Assembly: GCA_019671005.1 (NCBI GenBank)
Contig: CM033718.1
Span: forward strand, 29,094,508-29,158,507
Direction of reading: 5' to 3'
DNA length: 64,000 nucleotides
Source of the DNA: Hibiscus mutabilis
Taxonomy: Eukaryota; Streptophyta; Magnoliopsida; Malvales; Malvaceae
The notes beneath the pieces were generated by a model. The model searched no databases, had not been told where the DNA came from, and saw only the letters and a program-made list of their open reading frames with translations. Position numbers and translations under genes: made by a program. Below are positions 46,101-57,690 of the stretch, one piece after another; the first letter of the stretch is position 1; each line of letters begins with the position of its first letter.

Positions 46101-48503
46101 CCCCCGTTACCTCCTACTGTCGCCAATAACATATTACATGTAATGGGGCGTCCCCCTGAGCCGTGGCTCATGGACCGTTGTCCCAAGAATACCATGCAAC
46201 ATACCATTGTATCCAAGGACTTCCATTGTAGGCAACTTAAGTATTTTAAATCTTTAACTTTCTTTAGAGGGTATTTTATAGCACAAGAATTCTTATTTTG
46301 CTTTAAAGCTTATTGTTGTTTCTTGTGTTTTATACTTTCATGTTCAAGTCAAGACAATTGTGTTCAAGAATCACATTCAAAAAAGTTATAGCAATATCAT
46401 GCTTAGCCCTTAGGCTAATTGAGCCTTAGCTCCACAATCACTAATTACTTGTCCTTCAAGCAAGCATTTCAACATTTCAAGTAACTAGCATTTCGAACAA
46501 CAAACATTTCAAGTAACAAGCACTTCAAACATTTCAATTAGCTAGCCTTTCAAATAGCAAACATTTCAAGTGACAAGCATTTCAAGCATCTCAAGTAAGC
46601 ATTTAGCATAGGCCTTTATTAGGCATCGAGCATTCGAATGATCAATCTAAAGCATGGAAATCAAACATATACATCATGGAGTACATACAAGCAATCATTC
46701 GAACAACTCATTTCCAAGGCAAGAAATCAAACATGTTTACATTTTCCTTTCTAATTAATTTACCCATTTTCATGCTTCTATTTATTTACAAATTTTAGCT
46801 TAGCCAATCTTCCCTTTTATGCATGTTCAAGTTCATATTAAGCTCATTTTAATCAATACAAGGATAACAAGAATATAACATGCATATTTGGTTAGGACCT
46901 AAGTCCTAACCCTATGTCAAGCTACACTCACAATACTCCAAGCTTAACTGCTTGTCTTGGATCCAAACCCTTTTTGTTTTTAGCCTTATCCAAGTTCACT
47001 GCTAGTTCTAATACATTACACAAGAAATACATCAAAATTTGTTCACATATTCATTCAACATAGTAACAAGGTCAATACATAACCTACACACAAAAAATGG
47101 CATTTTTCATGTATACTTCTTAATGTTTATTCCTAAACTGCCAACATTTCATATTAAGGCAGAACTGGGCAGTATTTACTGTCTTAAAACTGTTACTAAC
47201 AGTTTATCAAATTGTGTACAAAACAGTCTCAAAGTACCAAGACTGCTACTTCCAGGCAGTTTGTACAGTGTCCACTTAAACAAGCACAACTTTTATTTCA
47301 TACGTCAGAATTTCGATTAGTTTACATCGTTGGAAAGCTAACTTAATCTTATTTCCAACGGTATAGGCCTTGCATTTTCATGCTTTTCCAATTAATACAA
47401 TTTTTTATTCAAAGACAGGGCAATTGCATTTCTGGACAGTTTGCATTGTCCATCTATTTTCTTTTCCAGATTTTAGCTCAGGACCCAGAATTCAATCTAC
47501 ACAATTTATGGTGAATTTTTGAAGTTGCTGCCCAGAACAGAGCATTTTGGGCAGATTACTCTAGTTTACATTTTAAGCTTCCTAATTCAATTATACAAGG
47601 TTTTAACATGATATTTCATTTCATATACATCTTCTTACATGCCTTGGTCAGTTTAATTCACCTATTAATGTAACTAAAACAGGGCATGATGATCAATTTA
47701 TTCAACTAAGCATGTTTACACTTTCATTAATTTATCACTTGAATGTAGTTAAGTTTTCAGCAACCTAATCTTTTATATAAACATATATACATCAATTTCC
47801 AGCAACAATACTTATTTAGACATGTATACTAAGTTGATTTGGTCACTTAAACATATACCCAATCTATTACACCATTGTACATACATTAACCATCATATGA
47901 AATATGAATTTCTACTTATCCCCTAACATTCCAGCAACCAATATCACACAATCAATATTCAATTTGCATGAAATGAAAGAAGGAAATGGTTCATTACCTT
48001 CATCCTTAAGCTATGCTAACCGAAACCTCTAGAAAACTTGTGGGATTGAAGCTTAATTCTCTATTTCCATGGAGAATTCTCTCTCACTCTAATTTCTCTC
48101 TTTTCTCTCTATAATCGATTTGGGGTAACTAAAGGAAGAAGGTCGCTTTCCTTTCCCCAAGATACAAGCATGCCAATTTTCATTTCATGACATGTGTAAT
48201 AGTCACTCCTTTATTTTTAATCACCATGCAACCCTTTAGTTAGTCTAGTGTTCAATTTAGCCCTTTTAATTTGGCAAGGCATGTTGTTATTTACAACACT
48301 TTGGTCCTTTAGTAATTGGTCACTTCTACTTTCTATTTATAACATTTTAGTCTTTTGGTTAATTGTTACTTAGTTCCCTTTTCTTTAATTTTAGTCCCAT
48401 ACACAATTAGTCAATGAATTGTTACTATTATTACATTCCCTAATTCAATTATGTTACTACCTTTAGAACGTATTTCTACTAGGTTCGGGTTTGGGGTATT
48501 ACA
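43183..48503 (-). mobile_element. LTR M: 5.3-kb solo LTR nested in integrase of element L
   Basis: The ends are TGTAACACCCCCAACCCG (left) and GGGGTATTACA (right), i.e. TGTAATACCCC...GGGTGTTACA on the minus strand. Flanking pentamers GAGGA (43178-43182) and GAGAA (48504-48508) match in four of five, a slightly mutated target duplication. The host integrase frame resumes across it. Internal order is 71-bp motif array (45240-45640), CATGGACCGTTGTCCC (46170), CTACACTCACAATACTCC (46922), then U3-side sequence. No PBS, gag or pol is inside. 5321 bp is unusually long for a plant LTR. A hidden nested insertion is possible, but landmarks are collinear with L, D and R. Confidence 0.75.
45240..45640 (-). 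repeat. ~71-bp tandem repeat with paired AAAACAGTCC motifs in LTR M
   Basis: CAAAACAGTCCATGAAT recurs with a period near 71 bp (about 45294, 45363, 45435), alternating with CAAAACAGTCCAATAATTG, so the decamer falls every ~35 bp. Further copies near 45215, 45275 and 45490-45600 are looser and end in TACATGGCAGCAACACATCA, shared with LTR D's array. Confidence 0.9.
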
Positions 48504-49430
48504 GAGAAGACTTTTTCTCCAACATTGTATTGGATGCCTCTCCTTTTCAAGTCTGCATATGCTTTATGCCTATCAAAGGCTGCTTTTAATCGATTGTGAA
48601 TGATCTTCACTTGTTCTTCAGTTTCTCTGAGCAATTGAGGTCCCGATACTTTTTTTTCTCCCAATTCAGACCAGCACATGGGAGTTCTACATTTCCTTTC
48701 GTATAGAGCTTCGAAGGGAGCCATCTGAATAGATGTCTGGTAGCTATTGTTGTAAGCAAACTCTACTAGGGGTAGAGATTTCTCCTAGTTCTTTCTGAAG
48801 TCTATAACACAAGCACGTAGCATGTCTTCAAGCACTTGGATGATTCTTTCAGATTGTCCATCTGATTGAGGATGAAAGGTTGTACTAGGTGCACTTTAGC
48901 TCCTAGAGCCTTCTATAAGGAATTCTAGAATCGAGAAGCAAATCTGGGGTCTCGATCAGAGATTATAGCTGTAGGTACACCGTGCAATTGAACCACTTCA
49001 CGGATGTACAGCTCGGCTAAGGTTTCCAAGCTCATCTTCATTCGAACAAGGATGAAATGAGTATACTTTGTGAATATATCAACAATCACCCACATAGCAT
49101 CGTTCTTTCTTGGAGTGTAAGGAAGACCAGTAACGAAGTCCATTGTAATCCGATCCCATTTCCACTAAGGGAATTCGATTGGTTGGAGCAGTCCAGTGGG
49201 GACTTGATGCTCAGCTTTGACTCTTTGACAAGTTAAACACTTTGAAACAAAGTTTGCGATTAGCCGATTTCATCCCGGCCACCAGTATAGTGGCTTTAGG
49301 TCCTTGTACATTTTAACCGATCTAGGGTGAATCGAGAAAGAGCTTTGGTGAGCTTCTTGTAATATCTCGTGTCTTAGTTCCTCGTTGTTAGGAACACATA
49401 CTCTTATCTTTGAAATAGAGGAGTCCATTC
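48504..49430 (-). pseudogene. Element L pol: integrase N-terminal and core domains
   Basis: The minus strand gives EILQEAHQSSFSIHP (two His), VKMYKDLKPLYWW and CLTCQRVK (two Cys), making the HHCC zinc domain. The core follows: [32 protein letters not shown] and [15 protein letters not shown], supplying the D, D and E residues. Then MAPFEALYERKCRTPMCWSE and RRGIQYNVGEKVF lead to the M insertion. Stops occur after YWWPG, in the FP-WKWD stretch and after FASRF, plus a frameshift. This is a chromovirus (Tekay/Del-like) integrase. The 48479-48724 frame runs a few codons into LTR M. Confidence 0.85.
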
Positions 49431-49439
49431 GACTTGAGG

Positions 49440-50456
49440 GAGAAGTCAGAATTAGACTTAGAGTCTAGCTTGGACACGATCTTCTGAAGATCTTGATTAA
49501 TTTGTTGGAGTTCTTTGATTCTTGAGATTAGACTAGATTGAACTTGAAGTTCATACAAGAATTTCTATCCTTTGGATAAACGGAAATGAGTATTGATAGC
49601 CAAGGAAGCTACAAACGAATGGACAAGATCATTAAGGATGATTCTTCGAATAGTTACTTGTAAGACAAGAAAGGTTTAATTTTATTGGATTATTCTAGGA
49701 TTTAGATTTAAGGGTTTACCCGAGTATAGTCTGCGACTAAGAGCATCAGAAACCACATTTACTTTCCCCGGATGGTAGTCGATAACCAAATTGTAGTCTT
49801 TAAGTAACTCTAGCCATCTCCTTTGCCTCAAATTCAAGTCTTTCTGAGTTAGGAGGTATTTGAGGCTCTTGTGGTCTGTGAACAAGTTGCATTTCTCCTC
49901 GTACAAGTAATGTCCCCAAACTTTGAGTGCAAACACGATACCTTCCAAATCCAGATCATGAGTAGGGTAGTTTGACTTGTGTGGTTTTAGTTGCCTAGAA
50001 GCGTAAGATACCACGTTTCCATCTTGCATTAGGACACATCCTAGTCCCAAGTGAGATGCATCACTATAAACAATGTATTCCTTGCCCGATACTAGTTAAA
50101 TGAGAATAGGAGCATGAGTCAGGGCTTGTTTAAGCCGATCGAAGCTTCGTTGTTCGTTTTCCGACCATACAAAGGGTGTATCTTTGCGAGTTAGCTTAGT
50201 CAAGCTTGCAGTAATGGATGAGAATCCCTTGACAAAACGTCGATAATACCCAGCTAAACCGAGAAAGCTTTTGACCTCGCCAATATTTCTCGGAGGTCTC
50301 CAATCCAAGATGGATTGAATTTTGCTCGGGTCTACTTTAACCCCTTCTGCCGAGATGACATGGCCAAGGAACAAGACTTCTGATAGCCAAAATTCACATT
50401 TAGAGAACTTTGCAAATAATTAACGTTCTCGAAGAGTTTGCAAAACAATTCGAAGG
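49440..50456 (-). pseudogene. Element L pol: RT thumb/connection and RNase H
   Basis: [40 protein letters not shown] and [14 protein letters not shown] (50096-50374) are the RT C-terminal part. [40 protein letters not shown] and [16 protein letters not shown] (49682-50050) are RNase H, including the S/A-D-A-L-S-R signature. A stop separates the two frames. The RT palm with its aspartates is missing: sequence is lost at 50456, where an H-type LTR begins. The 49440-49680 part is degenerate linker. Confidence 0.85.
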
Positions 50457-51250
50457 CGATACATGCATGAGCGGGGTCAAAATACTCATATTGGACAAGA
50501 AGTTGAAGTTGTTCGATGAAAACAATAAAGGTCAAAACAGTGCACGCATAGGAGGTCAAAAACGATGCATCTTGGACAAGAAACTGAATCTGTTTTTGAA
50601 GTCTGAAAAGTCATCCAACTTGCGACGAGTTTTCGGATGGGATCCAAGCATTTCTGGGTCGAGTTGTCTTCTAACAAATTGTCCGTCATTCCGTTACCTT
50701 TCTAACGCATCTTGAAACGCATCAATCGGACATCGTGAACTCATGATACGTCCAATTTACTGAAGACCGCGCATGCAGAAAACTGGATACTGGACTATTA
50801 CGGGATTTTGTAAAATTCAGCCCAAGAGCTAACATATAAGGCTTTGGACGAATTAAACTTAACCCAACCTAATTATTAATATTTAAATTATGTTTTTAGG
50901 GTTTTATATACTTTAGGAACCAGCCACCCTTCTCTCAAGCCGTTAGATCAAGTCCAATTTAATGGACCAGATTTGTTTGTTTATTTTATTCATTCTTAGC
51001 TTTAGGTTAAAGTCATCCTTCATCTATAAAAGGATGATGCTTTGTTCTTTGTTTGAGAAGATTTCATTGATTAATAAAAAGTTCTCTTTGGTGATTTTAG
51101 TATTCTTTGAGTTTGCAAGTGTTCGGTAAACTTGACTAGAAGCCATCTTCAACATAAGATCATCGAGTTCTTGTGAGGGAGATCATCTTCACACTCTTGC
51201 TTGCCTAGGTAATTGCATCTAGGAGGGTGGGTTAGAACCGCTTTAGGTTG
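50457..51250 (+). mobile_element. H-related LTR N1, 3'-truncated
   Basis: It starts CGATACATGCATGAGCGGGG (first base changed from TGATAC), runs through ATAAAAGGATGATGCTTTG and GAGGGTGGGTTAGAACCGC, and breaks off at TTTAGGTTGCA, where the next copy begins mid-LTR. Confidence 0.75.
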
Positions 51251-52222
51251 CATCTGGGTCGAGTTGTCTTCTAACAAATTGTCCGTCATTCAGTTACCTT
51301 TCCAACGCATCTTGAAACACGTCAATTAGACATCGGGAACTCAAGATACGTCCAATTTACTGAAGACTACGCATGCAGAATACTGGATACGGGATTATTA
51401 CGAGATTTTGTAAAATTTAGCCCAAAAGCTAACATATAAGGCTTTGGACGAATTAAACTTAGCCCAACCTAATTATTAACACTTAATTTATGTTTTTAGG
51501 GTTTTATATACTTTAGGAACCAGCTACCCTTCTCCCAAGCCGTTAGATCAAGTCCAATTTAATGGACCATATTTGTTTGTTTATTTTATTCATTCTTAGC
51601 TTTAGGTTAAAGCCATCCTTCATCTATAAAAGGATGATGCTTTCTTCTTTGTTTGAGAGATTTTATTGATTAATAAAAAGTTCTCTTTGGAGATTTTAGT
51701 ATTCTTTGAGCTTCCAAGTGTTCGGTAAACTTGTCTAGAAGCCGTCTTCAACATAAGATCATCGAGTTCTTGTGAGGAAGATCATCTTCACACTCTTGCT
51801 TGCCTCGGTAATTGCATATAGGAGGGTGAGTTAGAGCCGCTTAAGGTTGCTTGCTTAGATAATTGAGTCTAAGAGGGTGCCGAGGAAAAAACAACAAATC
51901 GCAAGCAATCTTCATCTTCAACCTTCACGCCATATCCACAAGCCATAAACAAAGCTAGAAATTTCATATTTGTTTTATCTATCCTCATCTTAATCTTTTT
52001 CAATCTTTTTACTTTTGTTCTTATTAATCATCTTCTAATTTTCCTTCTTATCTTTGTTTCTTTGAATTTTGAACCTTGAATCTAAAATTTTCAAGAAACA
52101 CCATTCTCTTTTCTCTTGAATTTTCAGACTTGCCCATAACTTTCTTGATTGAGTCTAGAGCTCCTAGTTCTTCCAACAACTTGATTGAAGGCTTCCAAAT
52201 CCAAGATTACGCTACTCTATCA
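51251..52222 (+). mobile_element. H-related LTR N2, 5'-truncated
   Basis: It begins TCTGGGTCGAGTTGTCTTCT, matching N1 from about 50655 onward, and ends ACGCTACTCTATCA (52222). The N1/N2 joint shares a short GCA, as expected from illegitimate or unequal exchange. The two are close enough in sequence to be a recent tandem duplication. Confidence 0.75.
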
Positions 52223-52260
52223 ATAAGTGGCACTTAAGTTGTCGTAATATATAGGCATTG

Positions 52261-53426
52261 TGATACATGCATGAGCGGGGTCAAATTACTAATATTGGAC
52301 AAGAAGCTGAATTTGGTCGATGCAAACAATAAAAGCCAAAATAGTGCACGCGTAGGAGGTCAAAAACGCTACATCTTGGACAAGAAATTGAATCTGTTTG
52401 TAAAGTCTGGAAAGTCAGCCAACTTGCAACGAGTTTTTGGATGCGATCAGGGCATTTCTGAGTCAAGTTGTCTTATAACAAATTTTCCGTCAATTGGACA
52501 TTAGGAACTCATGATACGTCCAATTTACTGAAGACTGCGCATGCAAAAAACTGGATACAGGATTTTGTAAAATTCAGCCCAAAAGCTAACATATAAGGCT
52601 TTGGACGAATTAAACTTAGCCCAATATATTTATTATCATTTAAATTGATGTTTTTAGGGTTTCATATACTTTAGGAACCAGCCACCCAGCCCTTATCAGC
52701 TGATCACTTGCCTTATCACCCTATTCCTTGCAAGACAAGCACAAGGAGTTTAAAGGCTGTTATTTTTTTATTATTTTTAATTAGATTAGGTTTTCCTTGT
52801 TTTAGTAGAAGTTAAATTACTTTGTCTATCCTTCACCTATACAAGGATGAAGCCTCCATCATTGTAAAGGAGATTTTCTTTGATTTATGAAATATTTAGT
52901 GAGTTTGTTTTTGCAAGTGCTGATTACTTGTGCCTTCGAAGTCTTCTTCAACATAAGTTCGACGAGTTCTTGTGAAGGAGATCATCTTCACACTCTTGTT
53001 TGCCTAGATAATCACATCTAGGAGGGTGGGTTAGAGCCGCTCGAGGTTGCTTGCTTAGATAATTGAGTCTAAGAGGGTGCCGAGGACAAAACAACATCAA
53101 CAATTCGCAAGCCATCTTCATCTTCAACCTTCACACCATCTTCCATAATTCCATAAACAAATCTGGAATTTTCAAATTTGTTTTACTTATCTCTTTCTCA
53201 ATCTTTTTAATCTTTTTTTATATTCATATTTCTTATCATATAACCCTTCATCTTGTCTTTCTTTCTTTAAATTTCTAGCCTTGAATCTGAAAATTTCAAG
53301 AAAATCCCTTCTCTTTTCTCTTGAATTTTCAGATCTGCCCAAACTTCCTTGATTGAGTCTAGAGCTCCTAGTTCTTGCAACAACTTGATTGAAGGCTTCC
53401 AAATCCAAGATTGCTCTACTCTATCA
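52261..53426 (+). mobile_element. H-related LTR N3, complete solo LTR (1166 bp)
   Basis: It starts TGATACATGCATGAGCGGGG and ends TGCTCTACTCTATCA. Flanking pentamers CATTG and CCTTG match in four of five. A 38-bp spacer (52223-52260) with no primer site separates it from N2. The small minus-strand frames here carry no domain. Confidence 0.75.
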
Positions 53427-54153
53427 CCTTGTTTGGCAATTAGCGGATAGTTGATTACATTAGCTGGTAGCTTATTGGATTAGATAATTTGACTAGGGGA
53501 TTGTATTAGCTAATTGTATAAAAGTGTTTGGTAAAATTAATTGATAGTTGATAGTTGTTTGATTATTTAAACAAACAAAATGACATATAAGGACATGATT
53601 ATATTTGATGTCTGTTTGAATAGTTTATTAGTTATCAATATTTTGTATCTACCATTCAAAAAAATTTTTTGTATGTATAATATTAATCAGATTATGAAAA
53701 ATATTTTTTAATATAACAATAATAAGCATATTTGAAGGATCTATATACTAATTTATTATTTATATAATTATTTTTAATACAATTTAATTAATTAAATTTA
53801 AATAAAAATATAAATGTGTGAGAATAAAAAAAAAAACAAAAAGTATTACTTTAAAAATGTCACAATAGAAATGTGTGAAGGTGAAAAATTAAAATAGAAA
53901 AAGTTAAATTTAGGTTATTTGGAGATTTTGATAATTGTTAAGGGTAAAAGGGTCTTTATAACTATTATGTCAAACCACAAATTTCAAAAAGCTCCGGTTA
54001 ATAGCTTTTTCAAAAAATTAGAGGTTTCACCCCAATCTGCTACTCCAATCCGCTATTCGCCAAACATCCAAATTAGCATATTTGACTGGTCAAACTTTTA
54101 ATATTAGCTCAAACCTCTAATTTTGTTTCAAACCGCTATTTACCAAACAGGGC
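53425..54153. mobile_element. Non-autonomous hAT-like element (about 730 bp)
   Basis: The left end CACCTTGTTTGGCAATTAGC and right end (reverse-complemented) GGCCCTGTTTGGTAAATAGC are terminal inverted repeats of about 24 bp in the CAGGGC..TTTGG style common to plant hAT-derived elements. The interior is AT-rich and lacks a transposase. The left boundary overlaps the end of LTR N3, so the exact edge and the 8-bp target duplication cannot be fixed. Confidence 0.6.
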
Positions 54154-55350
54154 CATAACCCGAGCTTGAGAAAGATAAATAATATTCTTTAGTTCTTTGA
54201 TGTTTACTTATTTTCTTAATTTGGTAGTTTATGTTTTTTTGATAAAAGTTTATGTTTATTTTGTTATTAGTATTCTTAATATTTTCTCGTTATTAGTTTC
54301 ACTCTAAAACTAATACTTGTTAACAAATTAATCAAAGCATATCATATTACATTTTTTATCAAAGAAATTTGACTGACTTTAATGAAAATAAATAAATGAC
54401 ATTTCAAGTCTATCGAAAATTTTTATTCATTTTAGTCCCTAAAAATTTTATTAATCCAAAACTGATTCATATTTATTTTTAAATTATATTATTTAATCTA
54501 ATACTTGTAATATTTATTTTGGTTAGAACCAAGGTATCCACCGCCGATAGTAGTGACTGAATCCCTCGCCGTGAGTGAATACCTGTAATATTTATTTATT
54601 TTTATTTAATAAATTAATATCATCCAATAAGATGAGAAATGAGATATATAAAATAAATTGAGGCTCAAACGATGGTCACTACACCAAACTAATAACTTAC
54701 TAAATTGTTATCAAAAATAATATTTAGATTAAACTCTAGTTAAAATTAAGGATAAATTACACCATATATCACTAAATTTAAGTTTAGTATCAATTATATC
54801 ACTAAACAAAAAAATGATATTATTTTAATATTAAATTTTTTGTTTAGGCTTCAATTATACCACTAGAGTGGTTATCTATAAATGAAACAAACTATCGAAA
54901 TCTTAATAATAATTTTACCTTAGAAGAGCCCAATGTAACTATGTTTTGTTGAAAAAAGAATGAGAATACTGGTATATTGATGAATGGTATGAAGATCTAG
55001 TATGTTTTGCAATCGACAAATGTCTCAATTAAGGGAACGAAGATCTCTATAACAAATAAATGGGAAAATAATCTTTCAAGATAAAAAAGTTTGGATGTCT
55101 TAACCCAAAATACCATAACATTATTTCATTGGGCGAAAAATTGAAAGTAGAGAGGGATTAGGTAATGCAACATGATAGAACTTTTCTATTGGGGCCTTGT
55201 AGTAGGTAGAATCCATCACATAACCTACTACTGTCAATTACCTTCTCCGAGTTCAGTGCATGAAATTCTTAAAAAGTTGTATAAAATTTAATACAACATT
55301 GTCAACTTTGCTAAAGTTTGACAAAAGAGTGGGAAATGCAGTGTAAAATA
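54154..55350. other. AT-rich intergenic-like stretch, no gene
   Basis: Very AT-rich. A self-similar segment at 54745-54860 repeats ATATATCACTAAA-like phrases. From about 54950 it may be decayed 5' interior of the Athila-like element whose LTR follows, but no gag motif is readable. Confidence 0.3.
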
Positions 55351-55368
55351 TGTAAGCAATAATGCCAA
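55351..55368 (-). other. Decayed primer-binding site next to LTR O
   Basis: The minus strand reads TTGGCATTATTGCTTACA. Compared with the Athila-type site TTGGCGCCGTTGCCGGGG, the differences up to the last bases are C to T and G to A changes. It sits three bases from the LTR edge at 55372. Confidence 0.4.
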
Positions 55369-55371
55369 GAG

Positions 55372-56593
55372 TGAGTCTCTACGTGCAAGTATACACGGTC
55401 AGCAAGTAATACAACAATAAGTTGAATATCTGTTTTAGATAATAACTAAATGAATGAAATGAAAGTAAAAGCAGTTTGGCAAGAGGAAGTAATCAAATAA
55501 ATGATGAATGTTGGCAAGGGATACCTAGTTTTTACGCTAGCTATGCTAGTTATTAATAATGTGGTGCCTAGGGTTTATTACCGAGCAGATTCAAGAGAGA
55601 CATTGCCTCTGTCGATGGCAATACCCTAAGTTACCTATGTTAAACCCCTATATGTCTATAGAGAAGTTTTCATTAATTAACTTGATTAAGTTTCAATCTA
55701 TACTACTAAGGGGTAGATTCACTTCTGAAGTAAGCTCATTTACTTGAAAATCTTTTGTTGAAGCTTCTCTCCTTAGTACATGGCAACTGATCGTTACCCC
55801 TCAAGTCTGTTAAGATATTAAGGTAAAAATGGAGTACTAGCCAGACAGAAAATAATGCCAATGCATTCAAATTATTAAAAATCAAACATAAACAGAGCTT
55901 TAAAAACAAACATCCCCAACCAACTATAAAAGCTTAGTTCATGGTTGGGGGTTCCATCCACAACATATTATCGTATCTCCACATCATCATTTAAATAAAA
56001 ATAAAAACAAAGAGAATAAGCAAGAAGGAGGTCCATCGATGTAACCCTTCGAATGCTCTAGAGCTCTTAGTCTAAAATGGTTGAACCACACAACATCTAG
56101 CTTCCACTTCCACCATGGTGCTCTTTCTCTTCAAGTTGTTTGATTTATTCCTTTAAATAGGCACGCATGGATAACCCTAAAGTGGGTTTGAATTTCAAAT
56201 TTGATTCCGCACTTAGGATAAATCGTGTTAACTTCTTCTCTCCATTTGAATTTAAGGGTGACATGTGTTGGGTTCAACGATTACTTTGATCAGGCATCGA
56301 ACTTCACTTCTTTGCCAACGGAACTTGACAATCTTTGGTCCAACTTTGCCAACTACAACTCAACAATTCTCTTCTGATTTCTTGCTTCTTTTTGTACTAC
56401 TCTGCCAAGCCTTCCTTGCCCCTAACCTCTGCATCAATGTCAGCAAAATAACCCTTCACACTGGCAAAATACAAACTCCTAACTCCTTATGCAAATGCAT
56501 GATTTTATCAACTCAATGCAAACATATATACTTAAAGACAAGCAAAAGCATTGTGAAATATGCATAAAAATTAGTACTCTCTAGGAGTTAACA
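55372..56593 (-). mobile_element. LTR O: Athila-like LTR (about 1.2 kb)
   Basis: The right edge is GTTAACA (reverse complement TGTTAAC), preceded on the minus strand by GAGGACAAGCAATGAGCTAG and GTTTGGATGAG, the usual end of Athila-type interiors. The left edge is TGAGTCTC, next to a decayed primer site. The LTR thus has interior sequence on both sides. Confidence 0.55.
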
Positions 56594-57690
56594 CTCATCC
56601 AAACCTAGCTCATTGCTTGTCCTCAAGTAATGCAACTAAAATAAAGAAAACAAAAAATGAGTACCTAAGAAAAATTATTTTGAATGTCAACAAATGCTTG
56701 TAAGTAGAATCTGGCCCTAGTTCTGTTCTCAGGTATCCTTGTGCAACAATGCCAAGCAGATTAACAAATTCAAGTGCAGCAAGATAACACTAGTATAAGG
56801 TTATGAAGTGTGCATGAAGTGTAGGTAATATGCATCAAGTATCCTTTTACTTCCTACTACCCAAACTCATAATTATTTTTTCTTTTATTCGCCAAGGGAT
56901 TTTGCTTGCAATATTTTAAACCTTGCTTTGTAATACTGTTTGGCGTGAGAAATAAGAGGGAGCATATCACGAACCCCCACGTTATTTCAGACATTATTAC
57001 TAGGTTTTTAATCTTCAACTCATACCATAAAGTTTTTGACTAGAGAACTAAGATGGAGCAAACCACGAAGCCCTAAGCTACTTTTTATCTCTAAGGTATA
57101 TGGAGTTCTACATTTTTTTGCCTTGGGAAAACATTGTTGCCTTATTATTTTCTTTTACACTGGCATCTTCATCATCATTTTTTATATGTATTTATATTTT
57201 CTATTTTTTATTAATTATGACCTTAGTTTCAAGAATTCTAATTTTGTTTAGGAATTAGATGCATACTACGTGTTAAGTGAGACTTCAGTTTCCTAAATTA
57301 GAGATCAATTGTCAAGCAGGCCTGTCATTACTAACCTACTAGCACATGCAATGAAGGATTTCCAATTTCATCATTAGATAGAGTGTACTAAAGCAAATTC
57401 TACCTAATCTAGCAAAGTATTGGTAAAATTTCCAAACTTTATTGAGGGTACAAAATTTTTTTAGCGGTTTGGCATGTATATTATACCTAATCTATATGGC
57501 AACAAAATGCAAACAAAAATATAAATATGAATGCATATCATGGTACCAGATGTGAAGCAATACACACCCCCAGACCAAAGGTGTGCATTGTCCCCAATGC
57601 ATGTAGACATATATAAACAAATGAAATAAAATAAAATGCATGAACAATATGAACAAAATGAATGTAATGAGTTTAAGGGGAAGAGGACTC
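56594..57690 (-). other. Athila-like 3' interior, non-coding
   Basis: About 1.1 kb between the LTR start and the ORF relic. The minus strand shows CTTGAGGACAAGCAATGAGC near 56615-56635. T-rich and A-rich tracts alternate and no domain is seen. Confidence 0.4.
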
